Source of the DNA: Halomonas sp. SpR8 | GTDB lineage: Bacteria; Pseudomonadota; Gammaproteobacteria; Pseudomonadales; Halomonadaceae | Length of the DNA stretch: 64,000 nt | Assembly (NCBI RefSeq): GCF_031010195.1 | Contig: NZ_JAUAMC010000008.1 | Span: 186,001-250,000 of the forward strand | Reading direction: 5' to 3' | Shown here: positions 46,421-54,969 of the stretch, one piece after another | Numbering within the stretch: the first letter of the stretch is position 1 | How the letters are laid out: each line of letters starts with the position of its first letter | Translations under genes and position numbers: made by a program | Notes under the pieces: model-generated | Seen by the model: the letters and a program-made list of their open reading frames with translations, nothing else | Told to the model about the DNA's origin: nothing | Database searches by the model: none

Positions 46421-46451
46421 AATAAAAACGGGAGGCCTGAGCCTCCCGTTT
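46421..46451 (-). terminator. terminator downstream of the OmpA-like gene
   Basis: A perfect 11-bp stem (AAACGGGAGGC and its complement) with a 4-nt loop is followed on the minus strand by TTATT. It lies about 60 bp past the stop and upstream of thrS. Confidence 0.85.
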
Positions 46452-46508
46452 CTTTACTTGGTGTTTGCGCGTAAAACGTTAACGGCTGACCAAGAGAGAT
46501 AAGCGAAC

Positions 46509-47384
46509 TTAGTTCCACTCATCCAATTCAACGCGGCGGTTCTGGAAGCGGCCTTCTGCAGTTTCGTTAGACGCGACCGGCTGCTCTTCACCGTAGCCTA
46601 CTGCACGCATACGGTTAGCTTCTACGCCACGGCTCGCCAGGTAACTTGCGACAGATTGTGCACGCTCTTGTGACAAGTTTTTGTTGTACTCGTTAGAACC
46701 ACGTGAATCAGTGTGGCCTTCGATGCTAACACGTACGTCAGGATTGCTTACCAGACGCTCAGCAACACCGTTTAGGACATTACGTGCATTAGAGGTTAAC
46801 TGGGCAGAGTCAAATTCGAAGTTAACATCTTGTAGAACAACGCTATCCGGGCAACCCAGGGCGTTAACTTCTACACCAGCAGGCGTGTTCGGGCACTGGT
46901 CACGGTAATCCGGAACACCGTCGTTATCAGAATCTAATGGACAACCGTTGGCATTTACTTCAACACCAGCCGGTGTGCCTGGGCACTGATCACGGTAATC
47001 TGGAACGCCGTCACCATCAGAATCCAGCGGGCAACCTTCGGCATCAACAGCAACACCTGCAGGTACTTCGCCGTAGCTCGGGCACTGCGGAGCAACCGGC
47101 TCAGGAGTACGATCGGCACACAACAAGCCGCCGATGGCTGCACCAGCCGCTGCGCCAGTGTAAGCACCACTCTCTTCGTCAGAACTGCTGCTGGTGGCAT
47201 AACCAATGCTGCCACCGATTAAACTGCCTGCTAAACCACATACAACAGGGTGTTGGTACCAGCTTCCATCGCTGCTGGCACTACTTTGTTGTTGGCTGGA
47301 AGACTGTGAGGCTGAGCTAGCGCAGCCGGAGAGGCCGACTACCAGGGCGGAACCGATTAGCAAGCCAGTCGTTGATTTTTTCAT
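46509..47384 (-). CDS. OmpA-family outer-membrane lipoprotein with TSP3-like repeats
   Basis: A 291-residue protein. A lipoprotein signal ends at LSGC21, so it should be lipid-anchored. A Ser/Gln-rich stretch (22-40) precedes a glycine-zipper segment (48-88). Two thrombospondin type 3-like calcium-binding units lie at 121-178 (DSDGDGVPDYRDQCP and DSDNDGVPDYRDQCP). The C-terminal OmpA domain (185-291) has IEGHTDSRGSNEYNKNLSQE and NRRVELDEW, which bind peptidoglycan. It probably ties the outer membrane to the wall. An AAGGAG site and a terminator frame it as a single gene. It resembles Pseudomonas OprF-like or Pal-like proteins but is neither exactly. Confidence 0.9.
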   Translation of the reverse strand: MKKSTTGLLIGSALVVGLSGCASSASQSSSQQQSSASSDGSWYQHPVVCGLAGSLIGGSIGYATSSSSDEESGAYTGAAAGAAIGGLLCADRTPEPVAPQCPSYGEVPAGVAVDAEGCPLDSDGDGVPDYRDQCPGTPAGVEVNANGCPLDSDNDGVPDYRDQCPNTPAGVEVNALGCPDSVVLQDVNFEFDSAQLTSNARNVLNGVAERLVSNPDVRVSIEGHTDSRGSNEYNKNLSQERAQSVASYLASRGVEANRMRAVGYGEEQPVASNETAEGRFQNRRVELDEWN

Positions 47385-47705
47385 GCAAGACTCCTTCTTG
47401 ATCCAATGCTGAAATGGTCATAAGCGACCAAATCTATCCAATGCTTCTTATTGCGAGAGCATCCATTTTTCGCCTGTTTTACATCGCCGAATGCAGTTCC
47501 AAGTAGTCTATACTGAGAACCATGCATACAGCCAATGTAAAACGGTGTGCCTATCATTAACGCATAAGCGCAAGAAGGCAACAATGCCGAGATATCAACT
47601 TCTTGCCAATATCGGCATCTCTCAGCATAGCAAAATTGCCACGATCAGCACTAGAAAATAGTTTGCTATGCTTTTTGGCGGCTTGAAGCCGCTCAAAACT
47701 CTAAC
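47385..47705. other. 321-bp non-coding gap before the OmpA-like gene
   Basis: I find no convincing gene here. It holds the OmpA-like leader with ribosome site AAGGAG, two GCATTGGAT copies near the start codon, a promoter candidate at 47507-47535, and a 7-bp GC hairpin near 47684-47698 that lacks a T run. Confidence 0.6.
47507..47535 (-). promoter_or_regulatory. candidate promoter of the OmpA-like gene
   Basis: On the minus strand, TTGGCT (47530-47535) and TATAGA (47507-47512) have a 17-bp spacer. The leader would be about 115 nt, long enough for sRNA control, which is common for outer-membrane protein genes. Confidence 0.4.
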
Positions 47706-48173
47706 TTAATGCAGTGCGCTTGAGCCTTTTGAACGCCATTTTAATACTGCTTTGGCTGCTTTAAGTACTGCTGCACGCATTTCATTCTCAACCATTAAAC
47801 GCTCTTTGTCTTCCTGCATCCGTTCTCGAGCTGTCAACTGCTTGCGAGCCGAATGTGTTTTCAAGTGCCGAGTGCGGCTGTAGTGCTCTGCAAACGCCTG
47901 AAACTCAGCCCTTTCCGTCAGGCTAGGATCTATGATTTCCAAGAGAACCTTACAACGCCAAGCACCCTCTGTAATATCAACCTGCTCTTGAACCAGCGCC
48001 CCGGCCACATAATCAAGATTTTCTAAACTGTTTTGCTGCGCACGAGCATCTTCATCGCGCCGATACGCCTCTCGACGATTTACCTCTTGGCGCAAAGACC
48101 AAGCATAAAAACCTAGTCCTACAATAACGGCAATCGCCACCGCCAATAAGATAAGCGCGCCAGTTGAGCTCAT
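47706..48173 (-). CDS. DUF2489 family membrane-anchored protein
   Basis: A 155-residue protein with one N-terminal membrane helix (ALILLAVAIAVIVGLGFYAW, 6-25) and a charged cytoplasmic helical domain. The pattern YVAGALVQEQVDITEGAWRC and the REAYRRDED stretch fit DUF2489 proteins, which are uncharacterised. In related genomes this family often lies near respiratory or division genes, which says little about function. It is downstream of ctaB by 111 bp on the same strand, so it may be transcribed with the oxidase cluster. Confidence 0.7.
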   Translation of the reverse strand: MSSTGALILLAVAIAVIVGLGFYAWSLRQEVNRREAYRRDEDARAQQNSLENLDYVAGALVQEQVDITEGAWRCKVLLEIIDPSLTERAEFQAFAEHYSRTRHLKTHSARKQLTARERMQEDKERLMVENEMRAAVLKAAKAVLKWRSKGSSALH

Positions 48174-48284
48174 GAATCTCCTAATTAACCTAATTAAACG
48201 TATGAATTACTTTACGAAAATTGTACACCCTTATACCACCAAACGGCCAACTCCATCTACGTATGTATGTTACTCAATGGGGAG

Positions 48285-49199
48285 CTAAGCCAGCGCAGAA
48301 GAGTAATGATCTAGTAATAGCGCTCCAAAGACACCCAGCAGATAACGAATTGAGAACCAAAATGCGCCGATAGGTGCATCAGCATCCTGCCCACGCCAGA
48401 CACGCCAATTCCAAAACATAAAGCGCATGTTCAGGCATAACACTATACATAAATAGAGGGCGCCACTCATTCCTATCATTACGGGCATTAAAGTAGTTAA
48501 TACGGTCAACCATCCATACAGCCAAATTTGTAGCCGTGTGAAACGGATGCCATGCGTAACAGGCAACATAGGAATACCCGCACGAGCATAGTCATCACAC
48601 TTGTGAATGGCCAGAGCCCAGAAATGTGGCGGAGTCCAAGCAAAAATAATTAGCATCAGAAGAAGCGGCTCTGGACTTATTTGCCCGCTGATAGCAACCC
48701 AACCCAGCAAGGGAGGTGCAGCACCAGCCACCCCACCAATAACAATATTTTGCGGTGTGGCTCGCTTTAGAAAAGAGGTATAAATTAACGCGTAGCCGAT
48801 CAGGGAGGCAAATGTAAGCGCCGCCGTTAAGTGATTGACTTGCCACACCAAGAGTGCAACACCCGCAATGGATAACAGGCCAGCCCAAACCAATGCCACC
48901 GCCACGGGCAGCCGCTTACTGGCTACTGGGCGACGGGAAGTTCGCGTCATGATCGCATCCAAGTGGCGGTCGATGACATGATTAAAAGCAGCCGCTCCAC
49001 ATGCAGTCAAACCAATACCGATAAGACCAAAAACCATACTCGTAAGCGGGGGTAAACCTGGGGTCGCTAACGCCATCCCAACGGTGGCACACACCAACAT
49101 AACCGCCACTACTTTAATTTTGCACAAAGCTATTAGCTCTTTCCAGCCCCATACCATCGTCGGTAATGCAGAGGGTAGCGTTATTGTTGTATTTCGCAT
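48285..49199 (-). CDS. ctaB: protoheme IX farnesyltransferase (heme O synthase)
   Basis: A 304-residue UbiA-family membrane prenyltransferase. The first aspartate-rich motif is NHVIDRHLDAIMTRTSRRP (near 87-105), and the second conserved loop is KCDDYARAGIPMLPVTHG. It attaches a farnesyl group to heme B, making heme O for CtaA. The ATG at 49199 has AAGGGAAG before it; the frame extends 56 codons into ctaA, which is not credible as protein. It lies 14 bp after ctaA, so the two are one operon. Confidence 0.95.
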   Translation of the reverse strand: MRNTTITLPSALPTMVWGWKELIALCKIKVVAVMLVCATVGMALATPGLPPLTSMVFGLIGIGLTACGAAAFNHVIDRHLDAIMTRTSRRPVASKRLPVAVALVWAGLLSIAGVALLVWQVNHLTAALTFASLIGYALIYTSFLKRATPQNIVIGGVAGAAPPLLGWVAISGQISPEPLLLMLIIFAWTPPHFWALAIHKCDDYARAGIPMLPVTHGIRFTRLQIWLYGWLTVLTTLMPVMIGMSGALYLCIVLCLNMRFMFWNWRVWRGQDADAPIGAFWFSIRYLLGVFGALLLDHYSSALA

Positions 49200-49213
49200 G
49201 AAGTGCTTCCCTT

Positions 49214-50266
49214 TTATTGAGCGATAATGTTTTTGTAACGCGAATGCGTGGTCGTTGAGTAAATGCCAGCTTCTTGACAGCGCCAACGCCACCATGACCA
49301 TACAAAACCAACGGCCAATGCAATGGCGCCAGCTGTATGCAATAGCGCTAACCACAACGGTAACCACATGATCACATTAGCCACGCCCAACGCGGCCTGT
49401 AGTACATACAATCCTACGACGATTGCCAGCGGCTTTATAACATTCGTCCAATGCCGATAACGCCACCAGAGGGCTATTAACCCAATACCAAGCAGCAGTG
49501 CCCCCAAGCGATGAACCACTTGAATAGCGGTACGTGCATCGGCATGCAACTGCCCATGCAGGTAGTTGGGTCCAACGGTCTGGGTAATATGGAAGCCTTC
49601 GCTGATGTCCATCGCTGGCAACCACTGTCCATTGCAAGTAGGAAACCCTTGGCAAGCGATACCGGCATAGTTGCTAGACACCCAGCCACCTAGAGCCAGT
49701 TGCATAACCAGCAGAAATGCCGCTAAGAGCCACAGCGCATTGACGCGTTGAGGCTCACTTACTGGCTTTGGCTTCGCAATGAAGCGTAAGCGAAGGAGCA
49801 ACCAAAAGAACAGCAGCAAGACACTCATACCGCCCAGTAGATGAAGGGTAACGACTTGAGGCCATAACTTGAGCGTAACGGTTAAGGCGCCAAAAACGCC
49901 CTGAAGCAAAATAACGACGAGCAGCATCAAACTTAGCTGCCACGGATAATTAGGGCGATGACGCAATGACCATCCCAATGCAACAACACTTAGCACCACC
50001 AGCCCGAGCAAGCTGGCGATGTAACGATGAATCATTTCTACCCATGCCTTGTAAGGTTCAAGCGGAACGTCAGGGTGACGTATAGTGGCCAACTCGCTGT
50101 CAGGAACTAATAGCTTTCCGTAACATCCAGGCCAATCAGGACAGCCTAATCCAGCATCTACTAAGCGTGTCCATGCTCCTACCAACATCACCACTGCAGT
50201 CAACACGGTGCCTACTAGCGCTAGACCTATCAACCACCGCAAGCGGCGCTCACTTGTCTCTTGCAT
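49214..50266 (-). CDS. ctaA: heme A synthase (COX15/CtaA)
   Basis: A 350-residue membrane protein with eight predicted helices. Heme-ligand histidines appear in VEMIHRYIASLLGLVVLS and, in the second half, VVHRLGALLLGIGLIALWW; the extracytoplasmic loop CPDWPGCYGKLL carries a cysteine pair, with a second pair in IACQGFPTCNGQW. It oxidises the heme O methyl group to a formyl, giving heme A for the oxidase. AAGGAAG lies before the ATG. It is between the SCO-like gene and ctaB. Confidence 0.95.
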   Translation of the reverse strand: MQETSERRLRWLIGLALVGTVLTAVVMLVGAWTRLVDAGLGCPDWPGCYGKLLVPDSELATIRHPDVPLEPYKAWVEMIHRYIASLLGLVVLSVVALGWSLRHRPNYPWQLSLMLLVVILLQGVFGALTVTLKLWPQVVTLHLLGGMSVLLLFFWLLLRLRFIAKPKPVSEPQRVNALWLLAAFLLVMQLALGGWVSSNYAGIACQGFPTCNGQWLPAMDISEGFHITQTVGPNYLHGQLHADARTAIQVVHRLGALLLGIGLIALWWRYRHWTNVIKPLAIVVGLYVLQAALGVANVIMWLPLWLALLHTAGAIALAVGFVWSWWRWRCQEAGIYSTTTHSRYKNIIAQ

Positions 50267-50291
50267 AGTACTTCCTTAACGACAGCGCGCT

Positions 50292-50822
50292 TTATTGTGG
50301 ATTCACTTTAAATAGGTGCTGAATATCGTCGAGCACATACTTAGTGGCAACACTGGCGTCAAATGCCAACGCGGGACGTCCTTGGGGGTCAAGTAACCAC
50401 ACTGAGTTCTCCTCCCGCCATGAGGGCAATTGTTGCCATTCACTGGCAATCTCCCCGGGTAGAGGCTGAGGATCACCGCCGATACGCAAACGAATTAGTC
50501 TAGGCGCTTCTCGACCTAAAGCACGATGGAGTCGCCATAATTCATCTTTACGCTCATCACAATTTTGACTGCAGTCAAATGCGAGTGTCCACTCGTCTTG
50601 GTCATTAACTGCCAGGCCTTGATCATTAACAACAAAGGTTGTTAATGGCCACTCTTCAAGCAGGGGTAACTCTAAATCGACCTCTCCATGGGCCGTATGA
50701 TGATCAGGAATACCTATTCTTAGCTCTACCATGCCCCATGCTGCGACCATGGGGGCTACAAACACGACAAAAATAAGTATTAATTTGAGCCGCTGGCGTC
50801 GAATGTGCTTGGCATCCTGCAT
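50292..50822 (-). CDS. SCO-like cytochrome oxidase assembly protein, divergent
   Basis: A 176-residue protein with one N-terminal membrane helix (LILIFVVFVAPMVAAWGMVE, 13-32) and a periplasmic thioredoxin-like domain. CSQNC (near 84-88) matches the CxxxC copper motif of SCO proteins, and VWLLDPQGRPALAFD matches their C-terminal LVDPQG strand. The conserved copper-ligand histidine found before that strand in SCO1 is not seen. Copper delivery or thiol reduction for the CuA site of CtaC is the likely role. It lies between SURF1 and ctaA, as does a similar gene in Pseudomonas. Confidence 0.65.
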   Translation of the reverse strand: MQDAKHIRRQRLKLILIFVVFVAPMVAAWGMVELRIGIPDHHTAHGEVDLELPLLEEWPLTTFVVNDQGLAVNDQDEWTLAFDCSQNCDERKDELWRLHRALGREAPRLIRLRIGGDPQPLPGEIASEWQQLPSWREENSVWLLDPQGRPALAFDASVATKYVLDDIQHLFKVNPQ

Positions 50823-50858
50823 TTTATAAACCCCGCTTTTTTTGTTAAGTAGCGTCTT

Positions 50859-51542
50859 TTAAGAAAAGGTATCACGGCGCAATCGCAACCCCCCGATATA
50901 CATCACTACTGATGCAGCTAATGCTAACCCCCACCACTGAAAGGCATAGCCTACATGCCGGCTAGGGGGCATTACATTGGCCTCCCACCAAGGAATCAAA
51001 ACTCCGTCACCTTCGCTGGCGTGTAACCAACCCGCGTAGCTAAATGGCTCCAATGAAGAGCTCCAAGGCTCGAGACTTAATTGCTGAAGCCTAGCGCCTT
51101 CCCTATTATCTCCATAAAGTGGCCCGCCGGACTGGGCTTCCTGCCATTCACCGGTTAACTCAACTTTACCGATTGGCGTGACTGCTTGGGGTGGCTCACG
51201 ATGAGGGCCTGTCGCTAAAAAACCGCGCTGCACCAACCAGAGCTGGCCATGGTTATCGCGCAGTGGCGTTAATACCGCCACGCCCAATTGTCCATTCACA
51301 ACGCGATTATCCAAATAGAGGGTGTGCTCTGCCAAATATTCACCCTGCAGGGTCACCTGCGCACCCTGATCAGGAGAAACGGTTGGCTGTGCCAGTGAAG
51401 GGGCCGAATCACGAACGGCGATGGCAACCCGCTTGTCATCTGCCCGCTCCCACTGCCATAGTCCTAAAAAGGTGCCCAATGCCACCAGCAAACTCCAGAA
51501 TAGGCACCAACTATAAAAACGCCATTGCCGGGAGGTTTTCAT
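50859..51542 (-). CDS. SURF1-family cytochrome oxidase assembly protein
   Basis: A 227-residue SURF1/Shy1 protein with a membrane helix at each end (near 9-31 and 198-217) and a periplasmic middle. Family landmarks are GTFLGLWQWERADDK, VTLQGEYLAEHTLYLDNRVV, VLTPLRDNHGQLWLVQRGFL and HVGYAFQWWGLALAASVVMY. It helps place heme A in subunit I. I start at the ATG at 51542 or its neighbour at 51545; the longer frame runs through the opposite-strand DUF2909 gene. No ribosome site is visible, and the start codon abuts that of the divergent gene. Confidence 0.9.
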   Translation of the reverse strand: MKTSRQWRFYSWCLFWSLLVALGTFLGLWQWERADDKRVAIAVRDSAPSLAQPTVSPDQGAQVTLQGEYLAEHTLYLDNRVVNGQLGVAVLTPLRDNHGQLWLVQRGFLATGPHREPPQAVTPIGKVELTGEWQEAQSGGPLYGDNREGARLQQLSLEPWSSSLEPFSYAGWLHASEGDGVLIPWWEANVMPPSRHVGYAFQWWGLALAASVVMYIGGLRLRRDTFS

Positions 51543-51543
51543 C

Positions 51544-51735
51544 ATGTGGTTACAACTACTCATTTCCGCTGTCTTTGTAGCGATGGTCATCAGCTTAGCC
51601 ATGGGAGCAGGCTTCCTACTGCGTGATGACTCCTCTTCTCGCCGACTGCTTATATCGTTAAAATGGCGCATTGGCTTGGCGTGCTTGCTAATGACCCTGA
51701 TTATTTTTGGCTTTTGGTCAGGCAAACTGGGCTAA
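51544..51735 (+). CDS. DUF2909 twin-helix membrane protein
   Basis: A 63-residue protein with two membrane helices (near 3-25 and 41-60) and a short loop RDDSSSRRLLISLKWR. It matches the DUF2909 family, which is found on the opposite strand between SURF1 and subunit III genes in Pseudomonas and relatives. GGAGG lies 9 bp before the ATG. It begins head-to-head with SURF1 and ends 4 bp before the ctaE stop, so it fills the gap exactly. A role in oxidase assembly is inferred only from location. Confidence 0.8.
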   Translation: MWLQLLISAVFVAMVISLAMGAGFLLRDDSSSRRLLISLKWRIGLACLLMTLIIFGFWSGKLG

Positions 51736-51739
51736 AAAA

Positions 51740-52600
51740 TCACAAAACATACACAAAAATAAATAGCCCAACCCAAACCACATCAACAAAGTGCCAATAC
51801 CAGCAAGAGGCTTCAAAACCGAAATGGTTTTCGTGGGCAAAGTGCCCTTTTACGATGCGAACAAGCATGGTGGCTAAAATTAATGTACCGATAATCACGT
51901 GCACACCGTGAAAACCAGTCAAAATAAAGAACGTTGCACCGAAAATCCCGGCTTCCAAGGTAATACCGTAGTGCGCATAGGCTTCATAATACTCAATGCC
52001 TTGAATCATGATGAAGCAGCAGCCTAGCAACACGGTTCCCGCCAGCCAGTTGCGGCACGTCTCCCTATAACCCACTTTTAAGGCTTCGTGGGCAACCGTT
52101 AAAGTAATGCTGGAAGTAATCAGAATAAGTGTATTAACTAACGGCAACTGCCAGGGACTAAAAACTTGCTGGGGCCCCGCGATAGAAGAATCAGGGGGAC
52201 TGAGCAACGGCCAAGTAGCGACAAAATCTGGCCATAGAAGCGCCGAGACGCCTTTGGCACCTTCACCACCCAACCAAGGAATGGCGAACATTCGTACGTA
52301 AAACAGTGCGCCGAAAAATGCTGCGAAAAACATCACCTCTGAAAAAATGAACCAAGCCATACCCCAGCGAAATGAACGATCCATTTGCGCATCGTAAAGC
52401 CCTCCACGAGACTCACTAATAACGTCACGGAACCAAAGTCCCATAACGGCAATAACTCCCGCCACACCGATTAGGACTAATGGCAAGCCGGTGTCATAGA
52501 CTAGCTTCACGCCGGTGCCAACCATCATGGCCCCTAGGGCTACTGAGCCAAGAACAGGCCACCGGCTACTCGCTGGAACGTAATAGCTACCACTGCTCAT
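51740..52600 (-). CDS. ctaE: cytochrome c oxidase subunit III
   Basis: A 286-residue membrane protein with seven helices. Landmarks are MDRSFRWGMAWFIFSEVMFF in the early part, ITLTVAHEALKVGYRETCR, and GFHGVHVIIGTLILATMLVR followed by GFEASCWYWHFVDVVWVGLF at the C-terminus. It stabilises subunit I and supports proton uptake. Its ATG overlaps the ctaG stop (ATGA), so the two are translationally coupled. The position after ctaG is the usual one. Confidence 0.96.
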   Translation of the reverse strand: MSSGSYYVPASSRWPVLGSVALGAMMVGTGVKLVYDTGLPLVLIGVAGVIAVMGLWFRDVISESRGGLYDAQMDRSFRWGMAWFIFSEVMFFAAFFGALFYVRMFAIPWLGGEGAKGVSALLWPDFVATWPLLSPPDSSIAGPQQVFSPWQLPLVNTLILITSSITLTVAHEALKVGYRETCRNWLAGTVLLGCCFIMIQGIEYYEAYAHYGITLEAGIFGATFFILTGFHGVHVIIGTLILATMLVRIVKGHFAHENHFGFEASCWYWHFVDVVWVGLFIFVYVL

Positions 52601-53244
52601 ATCGTTTCTCCCACCACTTTATTGTTCTTGAGGTCATTCCTGAGATCGCTCTGGGAATCATTTAACGTATTGCTTTGTAGAGCATTATCCAGTGAGACGC
52701 TTTGAATGACTCGATCGACTGGATAGAGGGTATAGACCAAGGTAATAGTATTGATGTCTTCAGGCAGGTCTCGTGCCAACTGGAAAACAAGCGGGATGGT
52801 TAAACGCTCATCGCCCTCTAATTGCTGCTCTTCAAAACAGAAGCAACTGATTTTTCGCAAGTGAGTCGTGGCCCTGGAGGGTGAAACACTGGGAACTGCC
52901 CGCCCCCAGTTTTCACTATGGCTATTATTGGTAAAAGTAAAATCAACTTCCGCCATTTGCCCTGGATGAACGCTCATCTGGCGCGTCTCTACGCTCATCT
53001 GCCACGGCAACCCTGGACTACCTCGAGTGATAAATTGCACATTGATGTAACGCGATTCATCTACCCCCTCATGCACAATACTCTGCGCAGTGGCATCAAC
53101 TTTGCCGTTAATCCCTGTGATCTGGCAAAAGACGTCATATAACGGCACTAATGCAAAGGCAAAGGCAAACATGCCTACCAGCACGGCCAATGTCCTTATT
53201 ACCGTGCGACGCACCCCCACTTGAGCCTGCTCTCGTCTGTCCAT
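52597..53244 (-). CDS. ctaG: cytochrome c oxidase assembly protein CtaG/Cox11
   Basis: A 215-residue copper chaperone. One N-terminal membrane helix (VIRTLAVLVGMFAFAFALVP, 15-34) is followed by the periplasmic Cox11 domain, with NGKVDATAQSIV and the copper-binding CFCF in ISCFCFEEQQL (near 133-143). It delivers copper to the CuB site of subunit I. The C-terminal 25-30 residues (SLDNALQSNTLNDSQSDLRN) are a polar extension beyond the usual family end. It lies 42 bp after ctaD and overlaps ctaE. Confidence 0.95.
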   Translation of the reverse strand: MDRREQAQVGVRRTVIRTLAVLVGMFAFAFALVPLYDVFCQITGINGKVDATAQSIVHEGVDESRYINVQFITRGSPGLPWQMSVETRQMSVHPGQMAEVDFTFTNNSHSENWGRAVPSVSPSRATTHLRKISCFCFEEQQLEGDERLTIPLVFQLARDLPEDINTITLVYTLYPVDRVIQSVSLDNALQSNTLNDSQSDLRNDLKNNKVVGETI

Positions 53245-53286
53245 AACACCTCTTCGGCCTAAAAACCGCTGTGGTTTATGCCATCT

Positions 53287-54921
53287 TTAATGGGATGCTC
53301 GATGAAACACGGGAGGCGTTTCAAAGGTATGCAGTGGCGCGGGACTGGGTACTGTCCACTCTAAATCCTCCGCTCCTTCCCAAGCTTTGGCCGGGGCTTT
53401 TTTACCGCCACGAACGCACAATATGACGACCAGCACGAACAATAGCTGTGACGCACCGAAGAAGAAGGCGCCAATACTTGAAAGCAGGTTAAAGTCCGCA
53501 AATTGAAGTGCATAATCGGGGATTCGCCGCGGCATTCCTGCCAAGCCCGCGAAATGCATGGGGAAGAACGTTAGATTGACACCAATAATCGAGAACCAAA
53601 AATGCCACTGGGCCAGCTTTTCATTGGGATAATGCCCCGTCCATTTAGGTAGCCAGTAATACACCCCCGCCATAATGGCGAAGATAGCCCCAGGCACCAA
53701 AACATAGTGAAAGTGAGCAACCACAAAGTAGGTGTCGTGATACTGAAAGTCTGCCGGAGCAATCGCCAACATCAACCCTGAAAAACCGCCAATGGTAAAT
53801 AGCACCACAAAGGCCAGAGAAAATAGCATTGGGGATTCAAAACTAATTGAGCCGCGAAACAGGGTAGTAACCCAGTTAAATACTTTAACCCCCGTAGGCA
53901 CGGCGATCAGCATGGTGGAGTACATAAAAAACAGCTCTGCCACCAGGGGGAGACCCACTATAAACATATGGTGAGCCCAGACTAAAAACGACAGTAGTGC
54001 AATGGCTGCCGTGGCATACACCATCGATGCATAACCGAACAAAGGCTTGCGTGCAAAGGTAGGAATTATTGCCGAAACGATACCAAAAGCAGGCAAAATC
54101 ATAATGTAAACTTCTGGATGCCCAAAGAACCAGAATAGGTGCTGGAACAGCACCGGATCCCCACCACCTGCAGCATCAAAGAAACTGGTCCCAAAATTAA
54201 TATCCATGAGCATCATAGTGATGACCCCGGCCAGTACCGGCATCACCGCGATAAGCAGGAAGGCCGTAATCAGCCATGTCCAGACAAATAGCGGCATATC
54301 CATTAAACGCATACCCGGCGCCCGCATATTTAAAATGGTCGCGATTATGTTGATGGCGCCGAGAATAGAGCTAATACCGGCAATATGGAGCGCTAAAATA
54401 AAGAAGGTTGTAGAAGGTGGTGCATATGTCGTCGACAGCGGTGCATAGAACGTCCAACCAAAGTTTGGCCCCCCACCGGGCATAAACAGCGTAGAAAGTA
54501 ACAACGTAAACGCTACTGGCAGGAGCCAAAAACTGAAGTTATTCAGTCGAGGCAATGCCATATCTGGCGCACCGATTTGTAGCGGAATCATCCAGTTAGC
54601 CAAACCTGTAAATGCTGGCATGACAGCCGCAAACACCATTATCAAACCATGCATGGTAGTCATCTGGTTAAAAAACTCAGGTTCAACCAACTGCAGGCCT
54701 GGCTGGAAAAGCTCGGCCCTAACCACTAGGGCGAATATTCCACCGATAAAAAACATCGTCAGTGAAAAAATCAGATAAAGGGAGCCAATCTCCTTATGGT
54801 TGGTCGTCAATAGCCAGCGCAAGATCCCTTTTGGAGGTGCCGCGTGACCATGACTTTGGCTATCGGCAACGGCCGTATTGCTATGTTGTAGTGGTGGCTG
54901 AGGAGGCAGTTTGGGCGCCAT
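53287..54921 (-). CDS. ctaD: cytochrome c oxidase subunit I
   Basis: A 544-residue heme-copper oxidase subunit with 12 membrane helices. The low-spin heme ligand is in TMHGLIMVF, the CuB histidine and cross-linked tyrosine are in [18 protein letters not shown], further CuB histidines are in WAHHMFIVG, and the heme a/a3 pair is in [14 protein letters not shown]. The EVYI motif marks the A-type K-channel family. The ATG at 54921 follows a GGAGAG site; an earlier codon at 54933 lacks one. It catalyses oxygen reduction and proton pumping. It lies 48 bp after ctaC. Confidence 0.97.
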   Translation of the reverse strand: MAPKLPPQPPLQHSNTAVADSQSHGHAAPPKGILRWLLTTNHKEIGSLYLIFSLTMFFIGGIFALVVRAELFQPGLQLVEPEFFNQMTTMHGLIMVFAAVMPAFTGLANWMIPLQIGAPDMALPRLNNFSFWLLPVAFTLLLSTLFMPGGGPNFGWTFYAPLSTTYAPPSTTFFILALHIAGISSILGAINIIATILNMRAPGMRLMDMPLFVWTWLITAFLLIAVMPVLAGVITMMLMDINFGTSFFDAAGGGDPVLFQHLFWFFGHPEVYIMILPAFGIVSAIIPTFARKPLFGYASMVYATAAIALLSFLVWAHHMFIVGLPLVAELFFMYSTMLIAVPTGVKVFNWVTTLFRGSISFESPMLFSLAFVVLFTIGGFSGLMLAIAPADFQYHDTYFVVAHFHYVLVPGAIFAIMAGVYYWLPKWTGHYPNEKLAQWHFWFSIIGVNLTFFPMHFAGLAGMPRRIPDYALQFADFNLLSSIGAFFFGASQLLFVLVVILCVRGGKKAPAKAWEGAEDLEWTVPSPAPLHTFETPPVFHRASH

Positions 54922-54969
54922 GTGACTCTCCAAAATATTGTTGTTTTCTGATTGAGTGACAAACCAAGA

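Noticed and set aside
47684..47698. GCGGCTT-type hairpin downstream of the DUF2489 gene
   Set aside because: The T runs are on the wrong side for a terminator on either strand.
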